Shown here in pieces: positions 52,021 to 60,919 of a DNA stretch of 64,000 nucleotides (positions are counted from its first letter, which is position 1; every line of letters begins with the position of its first letter). The position numbers were made by a program, and so were the translations under genes. The notes beneath the pieces were generated by a model. It had not been told where the DNA came from and did no database searches. It worked only from the letters and a program-made list of their open reading frames with translations. Source of the stretch: Streptomyces endocoffeicus (GTDB lineage Bacteria > Actinomycetota > Actinomycetes > Streptomycetales > Streptomycetaceae); NCBI RefSeq assembly GCF_016741935.1, contig NZ_JAERRG010000014.1, forward strand, positions 124,001-188,000. The letters are read 5' to 3'.

Positions 52021-52108
52021 GGATCGTTCGCCTTACGGACGGATCATTCGCCCTACGGCCGGATCATTCGCCCTACGGCCGGATCGCTCGCCCTACGGGC
52101 GGATCACT
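52021..52108 (-). repeat. 20-bp x 4 tandem array at the GDPD stop codon
   Basis: Units at 52021, 52041, 52061 and 52081 begin GGATCRYTCGCC; a fifth, partial copy at 52101 contains the stop codon of the gene. Nothing else is seen in 51900-52103. Confidence 0.92.
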
Positions 52109-53267
52109 TGCGGAAGTCCGCCGCCGCGAGCAGCGCGGTGTCCGCGTTGTCGGAGAAGATGCCGTCGATTCCGGTCGCGAAGTATGCCTTGAACGCCCCG
52201 AAAGCGTCACCGTAGGCGTTGGGGTCCGTGCCGCGGCGGAAGTCGGCCGGGAGGAAGGTGTTCTCGTTGCGCATGGTGTACGGGTGCAGGATCAGCCCCG
52301 CCGCGTGGGCGTCCTTCACCACGCTGGTGGGCGTGCCCAGCTTGCCGTCCGGCGTCCGGGGGATGATGACCGACAGATCGGGGCCGATGCCCTGGGCGTA
52401 GCTCGCGATCCACTTGAGCCCCTCGGGCTTGACCAGGTCCGCGACCGTCCGCGGGTCGTTCGCCTCGACGAAGTCCCAGGGCCGGCTGTCCATGGTCGAC
52501 AGCAGCACGACGGACGGGGTGTCCACCAGCTTGCGCAGCCGCTGGATGCTGCTGGGCTCGAAGGACTGGAGGAACAGCGCCGAGTCCTTGCGGTGGCGGC
52601 CGTAGCGGCGCAGCAGCTTGGCCACCCGCTCCTCGAGCCCGAGGCCGAGCTTGCGGAAGTAGGTGGGGTGCTTGGTCTCCACGTACAGCCAGATCCGGCG
52701 GCCGCGCTCGCGGCCCTCGCGCTCGGCCCACTGGAGCACCTCTTCGAAGGTGGGCACGTCCCAGCGGCCGTCGTAGAGGGTGTTGCGCTGGCGGTTGCCC
52801 GGGATGCGCTCCTTGGCGCGCAGCGTCTTCAGCTCGGCGAGGGTGAAGTCCTCGGTGAACCAGCCGGTGAGCTTGGTGCCGTCGACCGTCTTGGTGGTCT
52901 TGCGGTCGGCGAACTCCGGGTGGGCGGAGACGTCCGTGGTGGCCGTGATGTCGTTCTCGTGGCGGCAGACCAGATGGCCGTCCTTGGTGGGGACCAGGTC
53001 CTGCTCGATGATGTCCGCGCCCATGTCCAGGGCGAGCTGGTACGAGCCGAAAGTGTGCTCGGGCCGGTAGCCGCTGGCGCCGCGGTGGCCGATCACGGTC
53101 GGAACCGGCAGCTCATGGCCCCGGCCGGACGCTCCCGCGGCCGCGTCCGGCGCGGTCCGCGGCTCCGCGGCCGTCGCCGTGCCCGCACCGCTCAGCGCCA
53201 TCGCTCCCGCGCCGAGGGCCGCGGCCCCCAGCAGGGCGCGCCGTCCGGGCTTCTGCTCCCGCTCCAT
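52104..53267 (-). CDS. Tat-exported glycerophosphodiester phosphodiesterase
   Basis: A 387-residue secreted enzyme that splits glycerophosphodiesters to glycerol 3-phosphate and an alcohol. The signal is KPGRRALLGAAALGAGAMAL with a twin arginine and a cleavage site near 35. Active site: VIGHRGASGYRPEHT and IIEQDLVPTKDGHLVCRHE; further on WLYVETKHPTY. Both histidines and the metal acids of the family are visible. AAGGAG precedes ATG 53267. Likely role: phosphate or phospholipid scavenging outside the cell. Confidence 0.92.
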   Translation of the reverse strand: MEREQKPGRRALLGAAALGAGAMALSGAGTATAAEPRTAPDAAAGASGRGHELPVPTVIGHRGASGYRPEHTFGSYQLALDMGADIIEQDLVPTKDGHLVCRHENDITATTDVSAHPEFADRKTTKTVDGTKLTGWFTEDFTLAELKTLRAKERIPGNRQRNTLYDGRWDVPTFEEVLQWAEREGRERGRRIWLYVETKHPTYFRKLGLGLEERVAKLLRRYGRHRKDSALFLQSFEPSSIQRLRKLVDTPSVVLLSTMDSRPWDFVEANDPRTVADLVKPEGLKWIASYAQGIGPDLSVIIPRTPDGKLGTPTSVVKDAHAAGLILHPYTMRNENTFLPADFRRGTDPNAYGDAFGAFKAYFATGIDGIFSDNADTALLAAADFRK

Positions 53268-53540
53268 GCAGCACTCCTTGATGTGGTGTTCAACACCTGT
53301 CAAATCCAGTCAGAGAACGGCCTGATGGTAGGCGTGGGCGGCTTTCCTACGGGAGACATCGGGCGAAACGTGTGGGGAACGGGGGTCAACACCGCGTACG
53401 GACCGCATACCAGGTGGGTGAACCTGGTGTGCGCCGGAGTGCGACCGGCGAGTATCGTCCTCATCGGCGCTCGGGTGCGGTACGAGGTTGACGGACCGTA
53501 CACGGTTGCGTCCCAGACCTTGACCCCGACCGGAGGGCCC

Positions 53541-54215
53541 GTGTCCCGATTCGCGTTTCTGAAGGCAGTACTCGGTCCGCTGATGCGCCTGATGTTCCGC
53601 CCACGGGTCGAGGGGGCCGAGGGCATTCCGGGCTCGGGCCCGGTGATCCTCGCCGGGAACCATCTCACCTTCATCGACTCGATGATCCTGCCGCTGGTCT
53701 GTGACCGTCAGGTCTTCTTCATCGGCAAGGACGAGTACGTCACGGGCAAGGGCCTCAAGGGCCGGCTGATGGCCTGGTTCTTCACCGGCGTCGGCATGAT
53801 CCCGGTGGACCGGGACGGCGGACGCGGCGGCGTCGCGGCGCTGATGACGGGGCGTCGGGTGCTGGAGGAGGGCAGGGTCTTCGGCATCTACCCCGAGGGC
53901 ACCCGCTCCCCCGACGGCCGCCTCTACCGCGGCCGCACCGGCATCGCCCGCCTGGCGCTGATGACCGGCGCGCCCGTGGTGCCGTTCGCGATGATCGGGA
54001 CCGACCGGATCCAGCCGGGCGGCAAGGGGCTGCCGCGGCCGGGCAAGGTCGAGGTCCGCTTCGGCGAGCCGCTGGAGTTCACCCGCTACGAGGGCATGGA
54101 CCGCGACCGCTATGTGCTGCGGGCCGTGACCGACGAGGTGATGAGCGAGGTCATGCGGCTGTCGGGGCAGGAGTACGTGGACATCTACGCCACGAAGGCG
54201 AAGTCGGCCGCATAA
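53541..54215 (+). CDS. Lysophospholipid acyltransferase (PlsC/AGPAT type)
   Basis: A 224-residue membrane-associated acyltransferase. The HX4D motif is NHLTFIDS (about 43-50) and the substrate motif is IYPEGTRSPDG (about 118-128). A hydrophobic N-terminus precedes. It acylates lysophosphatidate or a related lipid. The GTG at 53541 has GGAGGG; the longer frame upstream is not coding. The interval 53268-53540 holds its promoter region and no gene I can see. Confidence 0.9.
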   Translation: MSRFAFLKAVLGPLMRLMFRPRVEGAEGIPGSGPVILAGNHLTFIDSMILPLVCDRQVFFIGKDEYVTGKGLKGRLMAWFFTGVGMIPVDRDGGRGGVAALMTGRRVLEEGRVFGIYPEGTRSPDGRLYRGRTGIARLALMTGAPVVPFAMIGTDRIQPGGKGLPRPGKVEVRFGEPLEFTRYEGMDRDRYVLRAVTDEVMSEVMRLSGQEYVDIYATKAKSAA

Positions 54216-54326
54216 CGGCTGACGCCTGATGTTTCGGGCGAACCGCGGCGGTCCGGTGTTTCCGGGCCGCCGCGGTTGTGTGGGCGGGCGTGCGGAGTTC
54301 CATCCGGGCCGCCGGGGCTTGGTGCC

Positions 54327-54408
54327 CGGGGCACGGCGGGTTTTGTGCGAAGCGCGGCGGGTTTTGTCCGGGGCGCGGTGGTTCGGTCCGGGGCGCGGAG
54401 GTTTGGTC
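54327..54408 (+). repeat. 20-21 bp x 4 tandem repeat downstream of the acyltransferase
   Basis: Units at 54327, 54348, 54369 and 54389 share CGGGGCRCGG and GTTTTGT/GGTYYGGTC. The array starts about 110 bases past the stop codon. The interval 54216-54579 has no other feature I can support. Confidence 0.85.
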
Positions 54409-54579
54409 CGGCGAACCGCCGGGGCTCGGTCGCACGGGTCGGCGGCCGGGCGCCATACGTTCGGGCACAACGTCCGCCTCGCGGTCCGGCGAGCCGACGT
54501 TCCGGCCGCTGTCGCGGGGCGCCAGATGTGCGGAAGATCTGATTCCGCTACCCGCTGGTCACCACCGGGCCCGGCCACT

Positions 54580-55407
54580 ATGGTGCCGCGGGTGACCACG
54601 ATGACCGTGCCCTCCCCCGACTTCGTGATGCTGCGCGGTCGGCGGTTCGCCGTGACCGATTTCGGCGGACCGGGCGACCCGGTCCTGGCCCTGCACGGCC
54701 ACTTCGGCCGGGGCCGGATGTACGCGCCGCTGGCCGCCGCCCTCGCCCCCGAACGGCGGGTGATCGCCCTCGATCAGCGGGGGCACGGGCTGACCGGCGG
54801 CGGTGGCCCCTTCACGCTGGACGAGTACGTGGCCGACGCCGCCGCGCTGCTGCGGGAGCTGGGGCTCGGCCCGGTCCCGGTCATCGCCCACTCCACCGGC
54901 GCGGTCGGCGCGTACGCGCTGGCCGCCCGCCATCCGGACCTGGTGAGCGCGCTTGTCGTCGAGGACATCGGCGCGGTGACGGACCGTCCGGTGGTCAGCC
55001 ATCCGGTGCTCGATGTCTCCGGGTGGCCGACCTGGGCCGTGGACCGGGAGAAGCTGCGCGCCGCCATCGAGTCCCGGGGCATTCCGGACGCCTCGTACTT
55101 CCTGGACAGCGCCGAGCCGGACCCGCAATCGGGCGGCTGGCGGCTGCTGTTCGAGCCCAGCCACATGATGGCGTCGCAGCAGGCGATGTGCGGTGACTTC
55201 TGGGACGACTGGCTGGGCTCCTCCTGTCCCGCGCTGCTGATGCGCGGCGAGCACAGCTCGCTGCTGCCACCGGGCCACGCCCACGAGATGTCCACCCGCC
55301 GCCCCAACACCAAGCTCCGCGAATTCGGCGGGTGCGGTCACTGGATCCATGACGACGCGCCCCGGCCGTACGCCCGCGCGGTCCGTTCGTTCCTGAGCCT
55401 GCTCTAG
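54580..55407 (+). CDS. Alpha/beta hydrolase, serine type
   Basis: A 275-residue hydrolase. The nucleophile S105 is in VIAHSTGAVGA, the oxyanion region in LALHGHFGRG, Asp in LLMRGEHSS, and the base in GCGHWIHDD. It resembles lipases/esterases and prolinal-type peptidases; substrate unknown. The start may be ATG 54580, GTG 54592 or ATG 54601; no ribosome-binding site decides. Confidence 0.85.
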   Translation: MVPRVTTMTVPSPDFVMLRGRRFAVTDFGGPGDPVLALHGHFGRGRMYAPLAAALAPERRVIALDQRGHGLTGGGGPFTLDEYVADAAALLRELGLGPVPVIAHSTGAVGAYALAARHPDLVSALVVEDIGAVTDRPVVSHPVLDVSGWPTWAVDREKLRAAIESRGIPDASYFLDSAEPDPQSGGWRLLFEPSHMMASQQAMCGDFWDDWLGSSCPALLMRGEHSSLLPPGHAHEMSTRRPNTKLREFGGCGHWIHDDAPRPYARAVRSFLSLL

Positions 55408-55419
55408 GGCGTGTCCAGC

Positions 55420-55606
55420 GGGTCGTGGCGCCTGCGGCGGGCTGTTCCCCTCCCCGCCCCTTCCCACAACTGGGGCTCCGCCCCAGACCCCGGGGTCCAG
55501 GGGCGAAGCTCTGCCACACGGCGGACACCCCCGCAGCCGCGTCTTTCCCGTCCCCCCGCACGCCCTCCGGGCGTGGCCTCAATCGCCGGCCGGGCTGGAA
55601 GGAGCC
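55420..55606. repeat. Dispersed intergenic repeat, copy B
   Basis: A 40-base block identical to 36434-36473 lies at 55426-55465, followed by the same CTGGGGCTCCGCCCCAG hairpin, about 85 extra bases, and the CAATCGCCGG-GGGCTGGAAGG segment near 55581. It lies between convergent genes, as does copy A. Confidence 0.85.
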
Positions 55607-55611
55607 GACGG

Positions 55612-56601
55612 TCAGGCCCAGGGCAGCTCCGAGCGGTGCCGCCAGTAGGTCTCCGGGGGCTCGGCCAGTCGCTCCAGCCGGGCCGACCGGGACTCGTCCA
55701 GGCGGAGGTCGGCGGCGGCCAGGTTGGAGCGCAGCTGGTCCATCGTGGCGGCGCCGGAGAGGACGACCGTCACCCAGGGCCGATCCAGCACCGCGGCCAG
55801 GGCGACGGCGTCCGGAGCGGCGCCCGTCTCCTCGGCCACCTGGCGCAGGGCCTCAGGAAGCCGCTCGGCGGCCTCGGTGAGCCGGCCGTTGGCCACGGCT
55901 TCCTTGACGATGACCGCCCGGCCCGCCTCGTGGGCCTCGGCCAGCGCCGCCCCGGCCGACGGCTCCAGCAGGTTGTAGGTGGACTGGACGGTGCGGAAGA
56001 GCGGCCGGCCGTCGACCTCCACGGCCAGCGCGGCCCGGATCGCCTCGGCCTGGCGCGGACCGCTGGTGGACACGCCGACCGTCACGCCCTCCGCGGCGAG
56101 CCCGGCCAGCCGCGCGTGCAGCTCGGGGTCGGTGAGGGCCGGGCTTTCGGGGGTCACCGAGTGGATCTGGTAGAGGTCCAGCCGGTCGCCGAGCAGCGCG
56201 TCGGTCAGCTCGCGCTGCCGGTCGAAGGTCTCGACGCCATGGTCCTTGACCTCGTGGGTCTCGGCGTCCGTACGCCACTCGGCGACATACGTATAGCCCC
56301 ACTTGGAGCCGACGACCACGTCCCGGGCGGCGTCCGGGCGGTCCCGCAGCCAGTCGGCGAGGAACTCCTCGGCCCGGCCGTAGGAGCGCGCCGCGTCCAG
56401 ATAGCGCACTCCGGCGGCGTACGCGGCGTCCAGCAGCTCATGGCTGCGCCGCCGCATCACCTCGACCGGGCGCTCGGCCGGGAGGTCGCGGTCCCGGCCG
56501 AGGTTGATGTAGGCGGGGCGGCCGACCGCGGCCAGGCCGAGCCCGATCCGGGCCGCCCCCGCTCCGGGGGCCGCGATCTCCGTGAGACGTTCGACGCCCA
56601 T
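55612..56601 (-). CDS. Aldo/keto reductase
   Basis: A 329-residue NADPH-dependent reductase. The catalytic tetrad is visible: LDAARSYGRAE (Asp, Tyr), VVGSKWGYTY (Lys), LYQIHSVTP (His). It reduces aldehydes or ketones; the substrate is unknown. The ATG at 56601 follows GGAGAGG at a somewhat long distance. It is just downstream of argH on the same strand, a link I recall in other Streptomyces. Confidence 0.9.
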   Translation of the reverse strand: MGVERLTEIAAPGAGAARIGLGLAAVGRPAYINLGRDRDLPAERPVEVMRRRSHELLDAAYAAGVRYLDAARSYGRAEEFLADWLRDRPDAARDVVVGSKWGYTYVAEWRTDAETHEVKDHGVETFDRQRELTDALLGDRLDLYQIHSVTPESPALTDPELHARLAGLAAEGVTVGVSTSGPRQAEAIRAALAVEVDGRPLFRTVQSTYNLLEPSAGAALAEAHEAGRAVIVKEAVANGRLTEAAERLPEALRQVAEETGAAPDAVALAAVLDRPWVTVVLSGAATMDQLRSNLAAADLRLDESRSARLERLAEPPETYWRHRSELPWA

Positions 56602-56639
56602 ACTCCGTGTCCCCACCTCTCCCTTTCGGTCTGTCGCTG

Positions 56640-58070
56640 TCAGCGCTTGGCGCCCGCCCACGCGTACTGGGCGGCCAGATCCTCCTTGACCTCCGCGAGC
56701 TGGGCCCGCACCGCCTTGGGGGCGGTGCCGCCGCGTCCGTCGCGCGAGGCCAGCGCGCCCCGCACATTGAGAACGCCGCGGACCTCCGGCGTCAGATGCG
56801 GGGAGATCTTGGCGAACTGCTCATCGGTGAGCTGGTCGAGCTCGATGCCCGTCAGCTCGCACTCCTTGACGCATTCCCCCGCGACCTCGTGCGCCACCCG
56901 GAACGGCACGCCCTGCCGCACCAGCCATTCGGCGATGTCGGTGGCGAGCGAGAACCCGGCCGGGGCCAGCTCCTCCATGCGCTCGCGGTTGACGGTCAGC
57001 GTGGCCATCATCCCGGTGAAGGCCGGGAGCAGCACCTCGAGCTGGTCGCAGGAGTCGAAGACCGGCTCCTTGTCCTCCTGGAGGTCGCGGTTGTACGCGA
57101 GCGGCAGGGCCTTGAGCGTGGCCAGCAGCCCGGTGAGGTTGCCGATCAGCCGGCCGGACTTGCCGCGCGCGAGCTCCGCGATGTCCGGGTTCTTCTTCTG
57201 CGGCATGATCGAGGAGCCGGTGGAAAAGGCGTCGTGGAGGGTCACGAAGGAGAACTCCTTCGTGTTCCAGAGGATGATCTCCTCGGCGATCCGCGACAGA
57301 TCGACGCCGATCATCGCGGTGATGAACGCGAACTCGGCGACGAAGTCACGGGAGGCCGTGCCGTCGAGCGAGTTGGCGGACGAGCCCCGCTCGAAGCCGA
57401 GGTCGGCGGCGACCGCCTGCGGGTCGAGGCCCAGCGAGGACCCGGCCAGCGCGCCCGAGCCGTACGGCGAGACGGCGGTGCGCTCGTCCCACTGCCGCAG
57501 CCGCTCCGCGTCCCGCGACAGCGCCTGGACATGGGCGAGGACATGGTGGGCGAACAGCACCGGCTGGGCGTGCTGGAGGTGCGTACGGCCGGGCATCGCG
57601 ACGTCCGGGTGCGCCTCGGCGAGCCCCACCAGGGCCTGCTGGAGGTCGGCGATCAGCCCGCCGACGATCCGGGCGTGGTCGCGCAGATACATCCGGAAGA
57701 GGGTGGCGATCTGGTCGTTGCGGGACCGTCCGGCCCGCAGCTTGCCGCCGAGGTCCGGGCCCAGCCGCTCCAGCAGTCCGCGCTCCAGGGCGGTGTGGAC
57801 GTCCTCGTCGGCGATGGTGCCGGTGAAGTCACCGGAAGCGACATCGGCCTCCAGCCGGTCCAGGCCCGCCAGCATCCGCTCCAGCTCATCGGCGGTGAGC
57901 AGCCCCGCCGTGTGCAGCACCCGGGCGTGGGCGCGGGATCCGGCGATGTCGTACGGCGCCAGGCGCCAGTCGAAGTGCACGGAGGCGCTGAGCTTCTCCA
58001 GTGCCTCGGACGGGCCGTCGGCGAAGCGGCCGCCCCAGAGCCGGACGTCACCGCTGTTGCCGTTGCTCAC
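56640..58070 (-). CDS. argH: Argininosuccinate lyase
   Basis: A 476-residue fumarase-superfamily enzyme that splits argininosuccinate into arginine and fumarate. WGGRF opens it, and the signature loop is GSSIMPQKKNPD (about 283-294). THLQHAQPVLFAHH holds a catalytic His. GTG 58070 has AGGAG upstream. Downstream of argG in the same direction, so both are made together. Confidence 0.96.
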   Translation of the reverse strand: MSNGNSGDVRLWGGRFADGPSEALEKLSASVHFDWRLAPYDIAGSRAHARVLHTAGLLTADELERMLAGLDRLEADVASGDFTGTIADEDVHTALERGLLERLGPDLGGKLRAGRSRNDQIATLFRMYLRDHARIVGGLIADLQQALVGLAEAHPDVAMPGRTHLQHAQPVLFAHHVLAHVQALSRDAERLRQWDERTAVSPYGSGALAGSSLGLDPQAVAADLGFERGSSANSLDGTASRDFVAEFAFITAMIGVDLSRIAEEIILWNTKEFSFVTLHDAFSTGSSIMPQKKNPDIAELARGKSGRLIGNLTGLLATLKALPLAYNRDLQEDKEPVFDSCDQLEVLLPAFTGMMATLTVNRERMEELAPAGFSLATDIAEWLVRQGVPFRVAHEVAGECVKECELTGIELDQLTDEQFAKISPHLTPEVRGVLNVRGALASRDGRGGTAPKAVRAQLAEVKEDLAAQYAWAGAKR

Positions 58071-58183
58071 GCTGTTGCTCCTGTCGGCTGTGGGTGTGCG
58101 ACCGCCTCCCCGCCGCGGGGCGGGGAGGCGGCTCGTGACGCGTCGCGTACGTCGGGTACGCGGGCATGACGCTGGTGCGAAGG

Positions 58184-59380
58184 CTACTGCCGCAGGTCCC
58201 GCTTCGCGGCGATCTTGCTGGACATCCCGAAGATCTCGATGAAGCCCTTGGACAGCGACTGGTCGAAGGTGTCGCCGGTGTCGTAGGTCGCCAGGTGGAA
58301 GTCGTACAGCGAGGTGTGCGACTTCCGTCCGGTGACCACGGCCCGGCCGCCGTGCAGGGTCATCCGGATCTCGCCGGACACGTGCTCGTTCGCCTCGGCG
58401 ATGAATCCGTCCAGGGCCCGCTTGAGCGGCGAGAACCACAGACCGTCGTAGACCAGCTCGCCCCAGCGCTGCTCGACCTGCCGCTTGTAGCGGGCCAGCT
58501 CGCGCTCGACGGTGACGGCCTCCAGCTCCTGGTGGGCGGTGATCAGCGCGATGGCGCCGGGCGCCTCGTAGACCTCCCGCGACTTGATGCCCACCAGCCG
58601 GTCCTCGACCATGTCGATCCGGCCGACGCCCTGGGCACCCGCCCGCTCGTTCAGCCGCTGGATGGCCTGGAGCACGGTGACGCGCTCGCCGTCGATCGCG
58701 ACGGGGACGCCCTTCTCGAAGGTGATGATCACCTCGTCGGCCTCGCGCGGGGTGGCCGGATCGGAGGTGTACTCGTAGACGTCCTCGATCGGCGCGTTCC
58801 AGATGTCCTCCAGGAAGCCGGTCTCCACGGCCCGCCCGAAGACGTTCTGGTCGATCGAGTACGGGGACTTCTTGGTGGTCGCGATCGGCAGGCCCCTGGC
58901 CTCGCAGAAGGCGATCGCCCTGTCCCGGGTCATCGCGTAGTCCCGGACCGGCGCGATGCAGGTCAGATCGGGTGCGAGGGAGGAGATACCGGCCTCGAAC
59001 CGCACCTGGTCGTTCCCCTTGCCGGTGCAGCCGTGGGCGACGGTCCCGGCGCCGTGCTTGCGGGCGGCGGCCACCAGGTGTTTCACGATGGTCGGCCGGG
59101 ACAGCGCGGAGACCAGCGGGTAGCGGTCCATGTACAGCGCGTTGGCCTTGATCGCCGGAAGGCAGTACTCCTCGGCGAACTCGTCCTTGGCATCCGCGAC
59201 CTCCGCCTCGACCGCCCCGCAGGCGAGCGCGCGCTTACGGATGACGTCCAGGTCCTCACCGCCCTGGCCGACATCCACGGCGACGGCGATGACCTCGGCA
59301 TCCGTCTCCTCGGCGATCCAGCCGATGGCGACGGAGGTGTCCAGGCCGCCCGAGTAGGCGAGTACGACGCGCTCGGTCAC
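58184..59380 (-). CDS. argG: Argininosuccinate synthase
   Basis: A 398-residue ligase that joins citrulline and aspartate using ATP. The P-loop is LAYSGGLDTS (8-17), then HGCTGKGNDQVRFE (about 116) and SPYSIDQN. GTG 59380 has AGGAGG upstream. The promoter overlaps a probable ArgR site, so arginine should repress it. Confidence 0.97.
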   Translation of the reverse strand: MTERVVLAYSGGLDTSVAIGWIAEETDAEVIAVAVDVGQGGEDLDVIRKRALACGAVEAEVADAKDEFAEEYCLPAIKANALYMDRYPLVSALSRPTIVKHLVAAARKHGAGTVAHGCTGKGNDQVRFEAGISSLAPDLTCIAPVRDYAMTRDRAIAFCEARGLPIATTKKSPYSIDQNVFGRAVETGFLEDIWNAPIEDVYEYTSDPATPREADEVIITFEKGVPVAIDGERVTVLQAIQRLNERAGAQGVGRIDMVEDRLVGIKSREVYEAPGAIALITAHQELEAVTVERELARYKRQVEQRWGELVYDGLWFSPLKRALDGFIAEANEHVSGEIRMTLHGGRAVVTGRKSHTSLYDFHLATYDTGDTFDQSLSKGFIEIFGMSSKIAAKRDLRQ

Positions 59381-59411
59381 GGGTGCCTCCTTACGATCCA
59401 TACGCTTCTTC

Positions 59412-59446
59412 TGCATGAGTATGCACTGGTCCGTATGTTTCGTCAA
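59412..59446 (-). promoter_or_regulatory. argG promoter with an ARG box over the -10
   Basis: On the minus strand TTGACG (59441-59446), 17 bases, CATACT (59418-59423). The 14-bp inverted repeat TGCATACTCATGCA (59412-59425) covers the -10, as expected for an ArgR operator that blocks polymerase. Confidence 0.78.
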
Positions 59447-59572
59447 AATCGGCGGGCGTTTGACCGCCGAACGCCGCGGCGCGTTCGCGGTAGCACCTGC
59501 CCATTCGGCCGCCGGGCTGAGACCATGGCGGGGCGGGGAGCGCAGCTGCGGACCGAGGGGGAGTCGGGGCCG

Positions 59573-59818
59573 GTGCAGAAGAAGCAGATGATGGTGCTCG
59601 GCGCATTCGTGGTCGGGGTCCTGTGGATCAACAACCACGGTGACGGCAACACCCGCGACGACAAGTCGCCGAATCCCCATCAGACGGCCCGGTATCCCGT
59701 CCACTTCGAGAGGGACGACGGGAAGGACGACGGGAAGAAGGGCGGTGGGAAGGGCGGCAAGAAGCAGCCCGAACCGCGCTCAACGGTGTCCTACCCGATC
59801 AAGTTCCACCATCGATGA
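59573..59818 (+). CDS. Small exported or membrane-anchored Lys/Gly-rich protein
   Basis: An 81-residue protein from GTG 59573 with GAGGGGGAG nine bases upstream; ATG 59525 would add 16 residues. A hydrophobic N-terminal helix (MMVLGAFVVGVLWI) is followed by a highly charged segment (DDGKDDGKKGGGKGGKK) and YPIKFHHR. The short charged tail looks like a surface or cell-wall-interacting peptide. Function unknown. Confidence 0.7.
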   Translation: MQKKQMMVLGAFVVGVLWINNHGDGNTRDDKSPNPHQTARYPVHFERDDGKDDGKKGGGKGGKKQPEPRSTVSYPIKFHHR

Positions 59819-59931
59819 CATCCGTACCGGTACGGACGGGGGACCGCTCCGGCCGAGACGACTCCCACCCGCCCAAGGCCGTTCATGGCGCCGTGGGAAG
59901 GCGTTCGGAACCGGAACGCACGCTAACCGCC

Positions 59932-60822
59932 ATGAATCACCTGAACACTGCCCCCAGCCGCCGCCGGTTCCTCGCCGCGGCGGTCGGCGTCGGCGCCACC
60001 GCCGCCGGGACGTCCGGGGTGGCGGCCGCCGCCACCGGCCCGCGGCCGCTGCGCGTGGCCACGTTCAACATCCACCACGGCGCGAGCCCCGCCGACGTCC
60101 TGGACCTGGAGCGCGTGGCCCGGGTGATCCAGGCCATGCGGGTGGACGTCGTCGGCCTGCAGGAAGTCGACCGGTTCTGGAAGCGCAGCGGCTTCGTCGA
60201 CCAGCCCGCCTGGCTGGGCGAGCGGCTGGGGATGCGGCACGCCTTCGGCGCCAACCTCGACCTGGACCCGGAGGAGCCCGGCCGGCCGCGCCGTCAGTAC
60301 GGCACCGCGGTGCTCTCCCGCCGGCCGATCCGGTCCTGGACCAACACCCATCTGCCGCTCGTTCCCGGCCATGAGCAGCGCGGTCTGCTCCAGGCGACGC
60401 TGGACGTGCGCGGCGGCTGCGTCGAGTTCGCCGTGACGCATCTCCAGCACAACGACAGCCAGGAGCGCGAGCGGCAGTCCGCCCGGATCGTCGAACTCCT
60501 CGGGTCCTCCCCGGAGCGCACCATCCTGGTCGGCGACCTGAACGCCACGTCCGAGACCCCGGAGATCCGGACCCTGACCGACGTGCTCGGCGATGTGTGG
60601 CCCCAGGCCGGCACCGGCGACGGCTTCACCTACGACTCCGTCAACCCGCACGCCCGGATCGACTTCCTCCTCCCCTCCCGCGACCTGCGCCCGCTCACCG
60701 CCCAGGTGTTCACGGCGGACCCGGAGGCGTCGGACCACCTGCCGGTGGTGAGCGAGCTGCTGCTGCCCGTGCGCCACCGCCGGCGACGCCCGGGACCTGT
60801 GAATCCTGAGCCGGACCTGTGA
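59932..60822 (+). CDS. Tat-exported endonuclease/exonuclease/phosphatase family protein
   Basis: A 296-residue secreted protein. The signal is SRRRFLAAAVGVGATAAGTSGVAAA with twin arginine. The EEP core has ATFNIHHG, GLQEVD, GDLNA and SDHLPV, giving the catalytic Asn, Glu, Asp and His. Such proteins hydrolyse phosphodiesters in DNA or lipids outside the cell. The ATG at 59932 precedes the signal; the earlier open frame is not coding. Its stop lies in a 19-20 bp repeat. Confidence 0.88.
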   Translation: MNHLNTAPSRRRFLAAAVGVGATAAGTSGVAAAATGPRPLRVATFNIHHGASPADVLDLERVARVIQAMRVDVVGLQEVDRFWKRSGFVDQPAWLGERLGMRHAFGANLDLDPEEPGRPRRQYGTAVLSRRPIRSWTNTHLPLVPGHEQRGLLQATLDVRGGCVEFAVTHLQHNDSQERERQSARIVELLGSSPERTILVGDLNATSETPEIRTLTDVLGDVWPQAGTGDGFTYDSVNPHARIDFLLPSRDLRPLTAQVFTADPEASDHLPVVSELLLPVRHRRRRPGPVNPEPDL

Positions 60823-60850
60823 GCCACGGCCGAAACCTGTGAATCCCGGC
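60793..60850 (+). repeat. 19-20 bp x 3 repeat across the EEP stop codon
   Basis: ACCTGTGA recurs at 60795, 60815 and 60834; the middle copy is the actual stop context. Confidence 0.85.
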
Positions 60851-60919
60851 GGCCTTTGAGTCATCCCGCGCTCGGGGCCGTATTCCCTTGCGCCGGAGCC
60901 CAAGGGAAGGGGACAGGCC

